Positions 37,051-47,397 of a DNA stretch of 64,000 nucleotides are shown here, piece by piece; position 1 is the stretch's first letter, and each line of letters begins with the position of its first letter. This DNA is from Shewanella metallivivens. Lineage in GTDB: Bacteria > Pseudomonadota > Gammaproteobacteria > Enterobacterales > Shewanellaceae. The notes under the pieces were generated by a model that searched no databases, was not told where the DNA came from, and saw only the letters and a program-made list of their open reading frames with translations. Position numbers and translations under genes: made by a program. The DNA is taken from positions 62,001 to 126,000 of the forward strand of contig NZ_JAQQPZ010000001.1 of assembly GCF_028750675.1 (NCBI RefSeq), in the 5' to 3' direction.

Positions 37051-37656
37051 TTACTGTGGTGCTGCCGGTAGCATCATCGGGATAATTGACGCCACTAACA
37101 GCAGCGCCATAGAGACATTAAAAATACGCTGTTGGCGCTCATTTTTCAGTATACGTTTTAACGCTACACCAAAGCTAAGCCAGACTATCGCACATGGAAA
37201 GGCCACACATAAAAATACACTGGCAATGGTGAAAATTTGGCTGTTAAGTTCTTGATGAACAGTGGTAAACGTCGCTATTGCGCCTACAGCCATAATCCAG
37301 CCTTTTGGGTTTACCCATTGAAATGCGGCGGCTTGTATAAAGCTAAAAGGTTTACTGACTTGTTTGCCTTCCATTTTGTTGCTGCTATTAGCTATCAACC
37401 ATGACAAATATAATAGGTAGGTAATGCCGACCACTTTAATCACAGTGTGGATTACTGGATAAGCCTGAAATAGAGTACTTAATCCTAGTCCAACGGCTAA
37501 AATCATTGTTGGAAAGCCTAGGCTAATCCCTAATAAATGCGGAATACTGCGTTTAATGCCAAAATTTACCCCAGATGTCATCAACATAATGTTGTTAGGT
37601 CCAGGCGTAATGCCAGCCGAAAACGCAAATAATGCTATCGCAAATACCAATTCCAT
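37051..37656 (-). CDS. LysE/RhtB family exporter
   Basis: A 201-residue inner-membrane protein with about six hydrophobic segments. The family marker GITPGPNNIMLMTSG at residues 15-29 and the downstream FQWVNPKGWIMAVGA near residue 112 are typical of LysE/RhtB amino-acid efflux proteins. Substrate is unknown. It is the first gene of a two-gene minus-strand unit with the DUF1415 gene. Confidence 0.87.
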   Translation of the reverse strand: MELVFAIALFAFSAGITPGPNNIMLMTSGVNFGIKRSIPHLLGISLGFPTMILAVGLGLSTLFQAYPVIHTVIKVVGITYLLYLSWLIANSSNKMEGKQVSKPFSFIQAAAFQWVNPKGWIMAVGAIATFTTVHQELNSQIFTIASVFLCVAFPCAIVWLSFGVALKRILKNERQQRIFNVSMALLLVASIIPMMLPAAPQ

Positions 37657-37845
37657 ATTGTTATCTTTTTGCCAAGGTATGATTAAAATTTGTTGGCATT
37701 CTATCGGTTAATGTTACGACAATCTAATAAAAAAGTGATTGCTGATTCAGATTGAGATTAAACATTGTGATATCTGATTTTACGGGGTAGCTTGACCTTA
37801 ATATTGATAAGGTTTTTGGCGTATTTTGAAATAGGACATATTTCC

Positions 37846-38406
37846 ATGATAAGTAGCTTAAGCAAGATGATTGTTATGGTTAGCATTGTGCTGCTAACGG
37901 CATGTACAACCCATGATATTACGCCGCCAGCATCGCAACGTATAACCATGGTGACTAGCGGTGATTTATCGCTATTATCGAAAACTTACGCGTGGCACGA
38001 AAGTCTGTTTGTTGTGCATACGGCCAATAAAATGGATGAACAGGCGTTACGTAATCAGTTAGTCAAGTCGGTGAATAAAGTCATGGCTGATAAAGGCTAT
38101 CAATTGGTGTCTATTAACGATTCCCCGCACATGACGGTGGGGTTTGGTATGGCTTTAGCCACTGAAATGAGCGATAACGACATTTTAGCAAAGGTCGGTC
38201 TTGTACCTGGCCTTGCCACTAAAGATGCTAATGCACAGCAGCATAAAGGCTCGGTATTATTGGCTTTTTTTAACCCCCATGTTCAATCACCCTTTTGGCG
38301 AGTGTTAGCACAAGGATTTACAGAGCCAGAGCATACCATCGAAGAGCGAGAAGCTCGGTTTGATAACTTGATAAAAATGATGCTCAACGATGTCCCAGCG
38401 ATGTAA
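37846..38406 (+). CDS. DUF4136-like lipoprotein
   Basis: A 186-residue secreted lipoprotein. The N-terminus has a hydrophobic stretch ending in LLTAC, a lipobox with Cys near residue 20. The rest contains TYAWHESLFVV near residue 49, NKVMADKGYQLV near residue 77 and a VGFGMAL strand near residue 99, which resembles DUF4136 proteins (moderate confidence, from memory). Function is unknown. The ATG at 37846 has TAGGAC upstream; an earlier TTG-type start at 37792 would precede the signal peptide. A two-way terminator follows. Confidence 0.68.
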   Translation: MISSLSKMIVMVSIVLLTACTTHDITPPASQRITMVTSGDLSLLSKTYAWHESLFVVHTANKMDEQALRNQLVKSVNKVMADKGYQLVSINDSPHMTVGFGMALATEMSDNDILAKVGLVPGLATKDANAQQHKGSVLLAFFNPHVQSPFWRVLAQGFTEPEHTIEEREARFDNLIKMMLNDVPAM

Positions 38407-38419
38407 AACGTAAGCCAAT

Positions 38420-38446
38420 AAAAAAGACGCTAACTGCGTCTTTTTT
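38420..38446. terminator. bidirectional terminator between converging genes
   Basis: Perfect 11-bp stem AAAAAAGACGC / GCGTCTTTTTT with loop TAACT, between the lipoprotein gene (plus) and the DUF2797 gene (minus). Confidence 0.9.
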
Positions 38447-38506
38447 GCTAGTACATGCATTACTAACCCATTAATGACTACCACATTAATTGGCTATCAA
38501 GAAAGA

Positions 38507-39328
38507 TTAGCCGTGTGTAACTTCGACTTCATACGAGCCAAATTTACGGATGTTAATCACGCCAGTATCAAAAATTAAATATTGGCCTTTAATACCTTGT
38601 AAGGTTCCTGTGACCTCAGGCACTTTATCAAAATTATGCGATTTCACTTTGGTCGGAAATTCAGTAATCGGATAACTAATGGCCTGAATGTTGGCATCAA
38701 GGCGTTCAATTTCAATGTCTTGATGTTCGTTTGCTAACGCTTGTAGTTTGTCTTCTATCAGCGGAATAAGTTTTGCCGCCTGCTCAACCAAATCAATGTC
38801 ATCATTGTGACCTTTCAACATGGCCTGCCAGTGCGTTTTGTCATTGATGAATTTGGCTAGCTCTATTTCAATTAACCCTGACATTTTACGCGTTGATACC
38901 TTAAAAATGGGCAAACCTTGAGTGGCACCCTGGTCAATCCAACGTGTTGGGATTTGGCTGTGACGGGTAATCCCCACTTTGATCCCTGAAGTATTAGACA
39001 AATAAACATAGTGGGGTACAAAGCAATGTGACATAGCCCATTCAGGCTCACGGCAAGTGCCTTGATCGAAATGGCAGGTTTCTGGTTTCATTATGCACAT
39101 ATCGCAACTGGCTAACTTTGACATGCACACATAACAGTGGCCTTGAGAGTAGCTCTTTTTGGTTTTTTTACCGCAACTACTGCAAAAAATATTACCAGTG
39201 TGAGTCATGGTAAGGGTTTTACCGATTAATGGGTTTAGCGCCAAGCGCTCCTCACCTACAGGTAAATGATACTCCACCTCATGGTTATCATTGAGGTGGG
39301 TTTTCAGTTTTGATAGCGTTCCAAACAT
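38507..39328 (-). CDS. DUF2797 family zinc-finger protein
   Basis: A 273-residue protein of the DUF2797 type, function unknown. A Cys-rich part (about residues 48-90) contains CSSCGKK, CYVCMSK, CDMCIMKPETC and a further Cys-His set, likely zinc sites. Directly after it the stretch HYVYLSNTSGIKVGITRHS and a following Arg (TRW) resemble the core of GIY-YIG / T5orf172 nuclease domains, with a Glu-containing helix (IEIELAKFI) at a fitting distance. The fold link is my inference. It faces away from the lipoprotein gene across a terminator. Confidence 0.75.
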   Translation of the reverse strand: MFGTLSKLKTHLNDNHEVEYHLPVGEERLALNPLIGKTLTMTHTGNIFCSSCGKKTKKSYSQGHCYVCMSKLASCDMCIMKPETCHFDQGTCREPEWAMSHCFVPHYVYLSNTSGIKVGITRHSQIPTRWIDQGATQGLPIFKVSTRKMSGLIEIELAKFINDKTHWQAMLKGHNDDIDLVEQAAKLIPLIEDKLQALANEHQDIEIERLDANIQAISYPITEFPTKVKSHNFDKVPEVTGTLQGIKGQYLIFDTGVINIRKFGSYEVEVTHG

Positions 39329-39432
39329 GGTTAATCCATTTTTCGTCTTTATTTGCAGGCAGTTTAGCAGATGATGAAAACGGATTTTAGCCTTAATTTA
39401 GTCACCAAGATGAAAGGTATGGAATGTGTTGA

Positions 39433-39930
39433 TTAACTCAATTTATCTAATACCACGTCGTCACCCATTTCATACAGTGAGGTGGCAATCATCTCTTCTT
39501 GTGATAGATCGGTTAGGCCCAGCGCCATGGTGGCTCTAAATAAATCAATGCCGGTATGGCTTGCTGTTTCATACTGGCTACTAAATTGTTCAATATTAAT
39601 GCCTAATGCATTCATTTTATTAGAAATATGCAAAACAATGCCTGGGCGATCGTAAGCCACAAGGTTATAGCGTAATTGTTTAATGGGTTTTGCACTTAGG
39701 CTGGTTTTAGAAAAAGTCAGAGTTAAGCCATCAATGCACTCTAATGCGTCTACCAGCTCATCCCATTTTAGCGCAGGGACTTCTAATTGTAATATTGCGG
39801 CAAAAACACCATCAATATGGCGCATTTCAGAATCCAGCCAGTTACCATTATGACGACTAACTACATTGGCTATTTGTTCTACTAATCCTTTTCTATCAGG
39901 TGCTTGCAAAGTAATAAGGTAACGCATCAT
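39433..39930 (-). CDS. glycine cleavage regulator GcvR-like ACT-domain protein
   Basis: A 165-residue protein with two ACT domains: the first begins YLITLQAPDRKGLVEQIANVV and the second LVAYDRPGIVLHISNKM near residue 90. This is the layout of GcvR, which in E. coli represses the glycine cleavage operon through GcvA. The target here is inferred. GGAG lies nine bases before the ATG pair on the minus strand. It is divergent from pstC across a 311-bp gap that holds a Pho box. Confidence 0.75.
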   Translation of the reverse strand: MMRYLITLQAPDRKGLVEQIANVVSRHNGNWLDSEMRHIDGVFAAILQLEVPALKWDELVDALECIDGLTLTFSKTSLSAKPIKQLRYNLVAYDRPGIVLHISNKMNALGINIEQFSSQYETASHTGIDLFRATMALGLTDLSQEEMIATSLYEMGDDVVLDKLS

Positions 39931-39966
39931 ACGATATTTCTCCTATAAATATTAGCTGTAACACAA

Positions 39967-39984
39967 CTGTCATCTTTACGTCAT
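39967..39984 (+). promoter_or_regulatory. Pho box (PhoB site) upstream of pstC
   Basis: CTGTCATCTTTACGTCAT has a perfect first half CTGTCAT, a 4-base spacer and a second half matching 5 of 7. It fits the PhoB direct-repeat consensus, so phosphate starvation should induce the pst genes. It lies about 258 bp before pstC. Confidence 0.7.
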
Positions 39985-40241
39985 ATAATCGCAGCCACTT
40001 AAGATTGCGTTGTTGTTTTACTGTTGATTACGATAATTTGAAAAATCTATTAACGGTTAACATGAGTGGTCAACTGAAACACAGACAACCCCTAAGTTAA
40101 TGGGGCGTATTGTGGTTAAGAAAATCACTTACTATATTTGTGAGTAAAGCCGCGGCATAGTCATAAATATTTATTGTTAACACAGTAAACTGCACAATCA
40201 AAGCGCTAATTATGGCATCGATTAATTATTAGAGGTTCTTA

Positions 40242-42497
40242 ATGGAAAGTCAGGTAAATCAACCTGGTTCTGCTGAAAAAAGTTTACTCGTTGGTAAACA
40301 AGCATCACGCAGAGCATTTAAGGATAAAGCAGCTGAGTATGGAATAACCATTGGCGGCACCATGGTGTTTGTCGCCTTGTTATTGATTTTTTTCTACTTG
40401 CTGTATGTCATCAAACCTATTTTTGATGGGGCACATATAGAACCGATTACCAGTGTAAGTTATCAAAACACTGATGCAAAAACCTTAATGGTGGGTGCCG
40501 ACGAGCAAAATGAAATTTTGTATCGTGTTACTGCTCAAGGCATTGTTGATTTTTACTCATCAGCGACCGGGCAATTGATTTCATCATTTACGCCTAAATT
40601 GCCTGAGGGGACAATCGTTATTAGCAGTGCCAAATCTAGCCCAAATGAACAACGCTTTGCACTAGGGTTGAGTAATGGCCAAGTGATAGTCGTGGGTGTA
40701 GATTTTTCTGTGTCTTATCCTGATAACCAACGCCTTATCACGCCTAAACTAAACTATCCAATTGGTGATGAACCGTTAACGATTAACCAAGACGGTGCAG
40801 TGTACAACATGGTGTTTGACTACAGTGGTAGTCGCATGAGTTTCGCTTATCAAGACGCTAATGGCGCTTGGAAGTTAAATCGCCAAGAAGGCGAAGAAAA
40901 CATGATGACCGAAGAAGTTGAATGGACGGCGTCGGAAGTGTTCATTGACGATGCACCTAAAGAAGTGGTTTCGGTATTAATGACGCCAGATCACCGCCAA
41001 TTGATTCTAAGCACCACTCATCGTTTATTTGTTTATAACACCCGTGATGCTGATGCGGTCGAACTGCTACAAGTTCTTGATGTTAAAAAAGGTCACGCCA
41101 AAATTAAACAAGTTGATTTATTGGCAGGCGCAAGCTCAATTATGGTCAGCTACGACAGTGGCGTAATCAGCCAGTATTTCCAAGTAAACGGTGAAAAAGG
41201 TCGTTTATATGAGCTTATTCGTGAGTTTGACGATGTTGCGCCAGTGAGCTCAATGGCCACTGAGTTTTATCGTAAGAGTTTCGCCGTATTAAGTGCTGAA
41301 GGTGAGTTAACACTTCTGTATACGACCAGTCAACGTAACTTGTTTGACGAAAAATTTGAGCTGAAAAAACCAGGTTTAATGGCCTTTAGCCCACGTTCAA
41401 ATGCCTTGATTATTGAAGCAAACAACAAGCTGAACTTGCTTTCAGTTCAAAACGACCATCCTGAAGTGTCTTGGAGCGCCTTGTGGCAAAAAGTGTGGTA
41501 CGAAGGTTATCCAGAACCTAAGTATGTTTGGCAGTCAACATCAGGTTCAGACGACTTTGAAGCAAAGCTAAGCTTAATGCCATTAGCATTTGGTACTATG
41601 AAAGCCGCTTTTTACGCCATGTTGTTTGCTGTGCCATTAGCCATTGCTGGTGCAATTTATACCGCTTATTTTATGTCGCCAAAAGTGCGTAACGTGGTTA
41701 AACCTACCATTGAAATTATGGAAGCATTACCGACAGTTATTTTGGGTTTCTTGGCTGGTTTATGGTTGGCGCCACTGATTGAAGATCATTTGCCCGGTAT
41801 TGTGGTGTTGTTGATGTTATTACCCACATCAATACTTGCCACAGCATTTGCCTGGAGTAAATTGCCTGAAACATGGAAACACCGTTTACCTGAAACTTAT
41901 CAAGAACTCATGCTAATACCAGTGATTATATTTATTGGCTGGTTCTCTTTTGAGATAAGCCCAGTCATTGAAGTGGCATTATTTGATGGCAATACTCGTC
42001 AATTTATTACCAATGATTTAGGCATCACTTTCGACCAACGTAATGCGCTGGTTGTGGGTATTGCCATGGGATTTGCGGTCATTCCAACCATATTCTCGAT
42101 TGCTGAAGATGCGATTTTCTCTGTGCCGCGTCATTTATCAAACGGCAGTTTGGCACTCGGTGCAACAAACTGGCAAACCCTGACCAAGGTGGTATTACTG
42201 ACCGCCAGCCCGGGGATTTTTTCGGCCATTATGATGGGCTTAGGGCGTGCAGTGGGTGAAACAATGATTGTATTAATGGCAACGGGTAACACTGCAATCC
42301 TCGAGTGGAGTGTGTTTGAAGGCATGCGTACTCTGGCGGCTAACATTGCCGTAGAGATGCCTGAGTCGGCCATTGGTAGTACGCATTATCGTGTATTGTT
42401 CTTAGCGGCCTTTGTACTGTTTATATTCACCTTCTTCTTTAACACCATTGCGGAAGTGGTACGTCAGCGTTTACGCGAACGTTATAGCTCACTGTAA
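40242..42497 (+). CDS. pstC: phosphate ABC transporter permease PstC (long form)
   Basis: A 751-residue permease subunit of the high-affinity phosphate importer. One N-terminal membrane helix (about residues 42-65) is followed by a large region of about 380 residues, probably periplasmic and beta-rich, that ordinary 300-residue PstC lacks. The C-terminal part (from about residue 445) has the permease helices, with EIMEALPTVILGFLAG and the ABC-coupling loop LALGATNWQTL. This long form is usual in Shewanella and Vibrio. AGAGG lies upstream of the ATG. pstA, pstB and phoU follow in order. Confidence 0.93.
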   Translation: MESQVNQPGSAEKSLLVGKQASRRAFKDKAAEYGITIGGTMVFVALLLIFFYLLYVIKPIFDGAHIEPITSVSYQNTDAKTLMVGADEQNEILYRVTAQGIVDFYSSATGQLISSFTPKLPEGTIVISSAKSSPNEQRFALGLSNGQVIVVGVDFSVSYPDNQRLITPKLNYPIGDEPLTINQDGAVYNMVFDYSGSRMSFAYQDANGAWKLNRQEGEENMMTEEVEWTASEVFIDDAPKEVVSVLMTPDHRQLILSTTHRLFVYNTRDADAVELLQVLDVKKGHAKIKQVDLLAGASSIMVSYDSGVISQYFQVNGEKGRLYELIREFDDVAPVSSMATEFYRKSFAVLSAEGELTLLYTTSQRNLFDEKFELKKPGLMAFSPRSNALIIEANNKLNLLSVQNDHPEVSWSALWQKVWYEGYPEPKYVWQSTSGSDDFEAKLSLMPLAFGTMKAAFYAMLFAVPLAIAGAIYTAYFMSPKVRNVVKPTIEIMEALPTVILGFLAGLWLAPLIEDHLPGIVVLLMLLPTSILATAFAWSKLPETWKHRLPETYQELMLIPVIIFIGWFSFEISPVIEVALFDGNTRQFITNDLGITFDQRNALVVGIAMGFAVIPTIFSIAEDAIFSVPRHLSNGSLALGATNWQTLTKVVLLTASPGIFSAIMMGLGRAVGETMIVLMATGNTAILEWSVFEGMRTLAANIAVEMPESAIGSTHYRVLFLAAFVLFIFTFFFNTIAEVVRQRLRERYSSL

Positions 42498-42555
42498 GGA
42501 AAGATGATGACTCAATATTTGATTAATTCGCCAATCGCCTTGAGAGGTTTGTGCA

Positions 42556-44217
42556 ATGGGTAAGTGGTTTAAATCAGGTTCACCGTGGATTTGGATGACC
42601 GGTGGTGCCGTAAGTATCAGTTTAATAGCCGTTCTTGGTTTATTACTGTTAATCGCATGGCGTGGCCTTAGCTACTTTTGGCCTGCTGATGTCTATGAGT
42701 GGCAGCTTGAAGATAATCAAGGTGTAAAAAGCACTTTAATCGGGGAGGTTTATGACCGCGAAGAAGTGCCAACCGAGCGTTTATTGTCAGCGGGGCATAC
42801 ATTTACTCAACACCCTGGTGAGTTTGTGACACGTTATCTTGTTAAAACCGGTAACCGTGAGTTTGTTGGTTTAGATTTTCGTTGGATTTTAGCAACTGAT
42901 GTTGTGAGCCGTACTCAACCAACTGACATTGCTAAATTTGAGCGAACTAAGAACGGTAATTTTTACGGTTACCCTATTGCGGTCATCGAAGACGGTAAGC
43001 GTTTAGCATTAAACAGTGATACCGACATCGAAACCTCATTGGTGACTCACATTGAGCGTGCCGTTGAGATTTCTGAGCAAGCCGTTGATTTACAAAAATC
43101 TGACATTGGTGCAATTAACTATCAAATTGAACGTTTACGCTTAAAACAACGTGGTTATGAGCTTGATGGTGAGCTAACCGATGCGCGTAAAGCCGACATC
43201 AAAGCGCAAATTGATCAGTTAAACAAAGACTATTTAGTCCTTGAAAAAGACTTATTTGCACTGCGAGATAAAGCAGCCCGAGACTCGGTCGTTATTCGTG
43301 ACATGCGTGGTCAAGAAGTGGTTCTAAAGTTAGACTCTATTTTAGATGTTAGCTATGTCAACCACATGAGCTTGCTGCAAAAAGTCGGTCATTGGTTTGT
43401 GGGTATTGGTCGTTTTATTAACGATGACCCACGTGAAGCCAATACTGAAGGTGGAGTGTTCCCTGCTATCTTTGGTACCGTGTTTATGGTGATGTTAATG
43501 GCCGTTATTGTGACACCGTTTGGTGTTGTGGCTGCTATCTACTTACATGAATATGCTAAAAAAGGCCCAATTACTAAGATGATCCGTATCGCGGTGATTA
43601 ACTTAGCGGGTGTACCGTCGATTGTTTATGGGGTGTTTGGTTTAGGGTTCTTTGTTTACATGATGGGTGGTTCAATTGACCAATTATTTTTCCCTGAAGC
43701 CTTACCAGCACCGACATTTGGTTCACCAGGGGTTATTTGGTCTGCATTAACCTTGGCTATCCTCACATTGCCGGTTGTGATTGTGTCAACCGAAGAAGGC
43801 CTTAGCCGTATACCTTCAGCCGTTCGTCAAGGTAGCTTAGCCTTAGGGGCAACCAAAGCAGAAACCTTATGGCGCATTGTTATCCCAATGGCGAGTCCAG
43901 CCATTATGACCGGATTAATTTTAGCTGTGGCACGTGCAGCTGGCGAGGTTGCTCCGTTAATGTTGGTGGGTGTGGTTAAACTTGCCCCAACATTACCGAT
44001 AGATATGAACTTCCCGTTTGTGCATTTAGAGCGTAAGTTCATGCACTTAGGTTTCCATATTTACGATGTGGGCTTCCAGAGCCCTAACGTTGAAGCGGCA
44101 CGTCCATTGGTGTACGCAACCTCGTTTTTATTAGTATCAGTAATTGTTGCACTTAACTTAACCGCAATCAGCGTGCGCAACCATTTACGTGAAAAATTCC
44201 GTTCGCTAGAACACTAA
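42556..44217 (+). CDS. pstA: phosphate ABC transporter permease PstA (long form)
   Basis: A 553-residue permease partner of PstC. Helix 1 (about residues 13-36) precedes an extra region of about 270 residues that includes a charged, probably coiled-coil segment near residues 170-245 ([20 protein letters not shown]). The standard permease part starts near residue 300, with [12 protein letters not shown] and the coupling loop [13 protein letters not shown]. Start has only a weak ribosome site. Lies 58 bp after pstC and 29 bp before pstB. Confidence 0.93.
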   Translation: MGKWFKSGSPWIWMTGGAVSISLIAVLGLLLLIAWRGLSYFWPADVYEWQLEDNQGVKSTLIGEVYDREEVPTERLLSAGHTFTQHPGEFVTRYLVKTGNREFVGLDFRWILATDVVSRTQPTDIAKFERTKNGNFYGYPIAVIEDGKRLALNSDTDIETSLVTHIERAVEISEQAVDLQKSDIGAINYQIERLRLKQRGYELDGELTDARKADIKAQIDQLNKDYLVLEKDLFALRDKAARDSVVIRDMRGQEVVLKLDSILDVSYVNHMSLLQKVGHWFVGIGRFINDDPREANTEGGVFPAIFGTVFMVMLMAVIVTPFGVVAAIYLHEYAKKGPITKMIRIAVINLAGVPSIVYGVFGLGFFVYMMGGSIDQLFFPEALPAPTFGSPGVIWSALTLAILTLPVVIVSTEEGLSRIPSAVRQGSLALGATKAETLWRIVIPMASPAIMTGLILAVARAAGEVAPLMLVGVVKLAPTLPIDMNFPFVHLERKFMHLGFHIYDVGFQSPNVEAARPLVYATSFLLVSVIVALNLTAISVRNHLREKFRSLEH

Positions 44218-44246
44218 TTAGCGATATCCTGAAGGAAAGACAAAAA

Positions 44247-45065
44247 ATGATTTCTATTGATAGTTCAGCAATGCAAACAGAAACAGTTGATTTAGTTAAC
44301 TTACCCGCGCAGGATACCGCACTTGAGATCCGTAACCTTGATTTACGTTACGGCACTAAACAAGCGCTATTTGATGTGTCGATGAAGATCCCAAAAAAGC
44401 AGGTGACCGCTTTCATTGGCCCAAGTGGTTGTGGTAAATCAACGTTATTACGTTGCATTAACCGCATGAACGATTTAGTTGATAGCTGTAAAATTGAAGG
44501 TGAAATTTTACTTCATGGACAAAACATCTATGACAAAAAAGTCGATGTTGCCACACTGCGTCGTAATGTGGGTATGGTGTTCCAGCGTCCTAACCCGTTT
44601 CCAAAATCAATTTACGAAAACGTGGTATATGGCTTGCGTTTACAAGGCGTGAATAACCGCCGTGAATTAGATGAAGCTGCAGAACGTTCTTTACGTGGTG
44701 CCGCAATATGGGACGAAGTAAAAGACCGTTTGCACGATAATGCCTTTGGTTTGTCTGGTGGTCAGCAACAACGTTTAGTGATTGCGCGTGCCATCGCTAT
44801 TGAACCTGAAGTATTATTACTCGATGAGCCCACTTCGGCACTGGATCCTATTTCAACCTTAACGATTGAAGAGTTGATCACTGAGCTGAAAAAACAATAC
44901 ACCGTAGTGATTGTGACGCACAACATGCAACAGGCTGCACGCGTATCTGATCAAACGGCCTTTATGTACATGGGTGAATTGGTAGAGTACGCCAACACCA
45001 ACACGATTTTCACTACCCCTAAAAAGCGTAAAACAGAAGATTACATCACCGGTCGTTACGGTTAA
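44247..45065 (+). CDS. pstB: phosphate ABC transporter ATPase PstB
   Basis: A 272-residue ATPase that powers phosphate import through PstCA. Walker [10 protein letters not shown] near residue 62, the signature LSGGQQQR near residue 171 and Walker [13 protein letters not shown] near residue 190 are intact. An N-terminal tail of about 25 residues precedes the ATPase core. GAAGGAAAG lies upstream of the ATG. The gene fits between pstA and phoU. Confidence 0.96.
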   Translation: MISIDSSAMQTETVDLVNLPAQDTALEIRNLDLRYGTKQALFDVSMKIPKKQVTAFIGPSGCGKSTLLRCINRMNDLVDSCKIEGEILLHGQNIYDKKVDVATLRRNVGMVFQRPNPFPKSIYENVVYGLRLQGVNNRRELDEAAERSLRGAAIWDEVKDRLHDNAFGLSGGQQQRLVIARAIAIEPEVLLLDEPTSALDPISTLTIEELITELKKQYTVVIVTHNMQQAARVSDQTAFMYMGELVEYANTNTIFTTPKKRKTEDYITGRYG

Positions 45066-45122
45066 TTTTGTGAATTTTTGCGAATAACGTTTTTGATTAA
45101 CTTTCTGAATTAGGTGGGTATT

Positions 45123-45827
45123 ATGGACAAGATGATTTTAAGTAAACACATTTCGGGTCAGTTTAATGCTGAACTTGAAGATATTCGTAACCGCGTATTG
45201 GCCATGGGCGGTTTAGTTGAACGTCAACTAGAACAAGCGTTAGATGCACTGGCAACGTTAGACACTGAACTGGCACAAACGGTTATTAATGGCGACCACA
45301 AAGTTAACGGCATGGAAGTGTCGATTGACGAAGAATGCACTCGTATTATTGCTAAGCGCCAGCCAGCTGCAAGTGATTTACGTATGATTATCGCCATTAC
45401 AAAAACCATTGCCGATTTAGAACGCATTGGTGATGCGTGTGTGCGTATCGCTAAAGCGGCACTTGAAAACCGTGCCAATAACCAACAGCCATTACTGGTC
45501 AGCATTGAAAATATGGGCCGCCATGCAACACGCATGTTGCATTCAACCCTTGATGCTCTAGCGCGTATGGACGCTGATCAAGCACTTGAACTTCATAAAG
45601 CGGATGCCAAGCTAGACAAAGAGTACGAAGGAATTATCCGTCAGCTAATGACTCATATGATGGAAGATCCTCGCTCAATTCCTGGTGTTTTAGATGTGTT
45701 ATGGGCAGCACGAGCAGTTGAGCGTGTTGGTGACCGTTGTAAAAACATCTGCGAATATGTCATTTATTATGTAAAAGGCAAAGACGTACGCCATGTGTCG
45801 TATGAAGAAATGGAAAAAGGGTTGTAA
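45123..45827 (+). CDS. phoU: phosphate signalling protein PhoU
   Basis: A 234-residue all-helical protein that links the Pst transporter to the PhoR/PhoB system. Two PhoU repeats are visible, each with the metal-binding pattern: [18 protein letters not shown] near residue 85 and [16 protein letters not shown] near residue 198. The ATG at 45123 has AGGTGGG upstream; the GTG at 45114 overlaps it. It ends the operon, and a terminator follows 60 bp later. Confidence 0.95.
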   Translation: MDKMILSKHISGQFNAELEDIRNRVLAMGGLVERQLEQALDALATLDTELAQTVINGDHKVNGMEVSIDEECTRIIAKRQPAASDLRMIIAITKTIADLERIGDACVRIAKAALENRANNQQPLLVSIENMGRHATRMLHSTLDALARMDADQALELHKADAKLDKEYEGIIRQLMTHMMEDPRSIPGVLDVLWAARAVERVGDRCKNICEYVIYYVKGKDVRHVSYEEMEKGL

Positions 45828-45887
45828 TTTTTTGAGTGATAAACTCAAATAGCAAATACCAGAGTTAATCGTTACATTATGTTTGTT

Positions 45888-45912
45888 AAAGCCCCTTTCG
45901 AGGGGCTTTTTT
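45888..45912 (+). terminator. terminator after phoU
   Basis: Perfect 9-bp stem AAAGCCCCT / AGGGGCTTT with the stable TTCG loop, then T-run. Confidence 0.92.
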
Positions 45913-46117
45913 ATGCCTTATGAATGAGGTGAAGTTAAAGCTGAACATATCAACACTGATTGGACATAATGACTGTTCATAAAATCGTCATTGGTTCAAA
46001 TTGTCCCTACAATTCAGCCAATGTGTTATTTAGAGAATTTTTTTGAGATCTGTGTCTCATTTTAAATTTGGCATTGTAATTGCTGTAATCGAGTATCTAT
46101 TACCTACGGCAAGATTT

Positions 46118-47263
46118 ATGAGATGTGAAATCAATCGTTTCGACAACGTCAATAAGATTTCAGGTGAGCTTAGTGGCGCCTTTGCAGATTTAGGCACCTT
46201 CCTTCCTTTAGTATTAGGCTTAATCGCCCTTAATCACTTTTCTCCTCAAGGGATATTCTTGGGGTTCGGTTTTTTCGCCTTATTTACCGCATTTTATTAC
46301 CGCAGACCCATGCCGGTACAACCAATGAAGGTGATTAGTGCGTTAGTGATTGCAGAAGGTATGTCTCTCGGAATGCTCCAAGCATCGGCCATTTTAATGG
46401 GTATCATCCTGCTTATATTCGCTTATAGCGGCATTATTCAATGGATGGCGAAACAGTTATCGCCAGCAATCAGTATTGGGATCCAGCTAGCAATCGGACT
46501 TCAACTTATCTGGCTTGGTGGCGTTATGATGAGCGAAACTTGGTTCATTGGCCTACTAGCCTTTGGTTTATTGTTTGCTAGCCGTTATATGCCAATGCAA
46601 TATTTGGTCATGCCGTTAGTGATAATCCTCGGCATTACTTGGCAATATACCAGTGGCACAGCGCCTAGTTTTAATTTTTCCCAAGCCAGTACATGGCAAT
46701 TAAGTTGGCCAAACGCGGATGAGTGGGGCGCTGCTGCAATGTTACTGGTATTGCCGCAGTTAGCGTTGACCTTGACGAACGCAGTGATTGCAGTATCAGC
46801 TATCGCGAAAGATAAATTTCCTCAAGATGCTGCCAAATTTGAACCGCAACAATTCGCTAAAAGTTCTGGTTGGGCTAATTTATTGCTAGCCCCCTTTGGG
46901 GCAACAGCAATGTGCCATGGCGCAGGTGGACTTGCAGTGCAATATCACTTTGGTGCTCGCACATGGTTAGCCCCCACCATTTTTGGCAGTACATGTATAT
47001 TGATTGCCCTCTTTTGGGGCCAAGGTATTGCCAGTGCGCTTTCATTAATACCTCTTGCAATTTTAGGTAGCCTTCTTGCCATCGCTGGGACGCAATTAGC
47101 ATGGTCAAAACGTTTTATAGATGGTAAGCCTTTTTGTATTTTTGTGATTTTTTCAACGGCAATAACATGCTTATTAATTAATACAGCCGCAGGCTTGGCT
47201 GTTGGCGTACTATTAGAGTTAGGTCGTCATCAATGGCTCAATGTTGCCAATACGAATAAGTAA
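46118..47263 (+). CDS. MOT1-type sulfate/molybdate transporter
   Basis: A 381-residue inner-membrane protein with about ten hydrophobic segments. The N-terminal SGELSGAFADLGTFLPLVLG and the PMPVQPMKVISA motif near residue 70 are typical of MOT1 proteins of the SulP-related group that import molybdate or sulfate. A second copy of the motif type appears as FGATAMCHGAGGLAVQYHFGART near residue 270. The ATG at 46118 puts the family start at the N-terminus; a TTG at 46043 would add 25 residues. Neither has a strong ribosome site. Molybdate versus sulfate is undecided. Confidence 0.8.
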   Translation: MRCEINRFDNVNKISGELSGAFADLGTFLPLVLGLIALNHFSPQGIFLGFGFFALFTAFYYRRPMPVQPMKVISALVIAEGMSLGMLQASAILMGIILLIFAYSGIIQWMAKQLSPAISIGIQLAIGLQLIWLGGVMMSETWFIGLLAFGLLFASRYMPMQYLVMPLVIILGITWQYTSGTAPSFNFSQASTWQLSWPNADEWGAAAMLLVLPQLALTLTNAVIAVSAIAKDKFPQDAAKFEPQQFAKSSGWANLLLAPFGATAMCHGAGGLAVQYHFGARTWLAPTIFGSTCILIALFWGQGIASALSLIPLAILGSLLAIAGTQLAWSKRFIDGKPFCIFVIFSTAITCLLINTAAGLAVGVLLELGRHQWLNVANTNK

Positions 47264-47397
47264 TCCGTCATTTAGTGTTTGTGACCGGCGATGTAACATG
47301 GCCGTTAGCAAGTTCAATACAGTGAATAGATTTGAAGTGACTAATAAGCAAACTGTGTTAACATTTTTATTCTGTTCTTTCTTCTTTTATGTGATCA

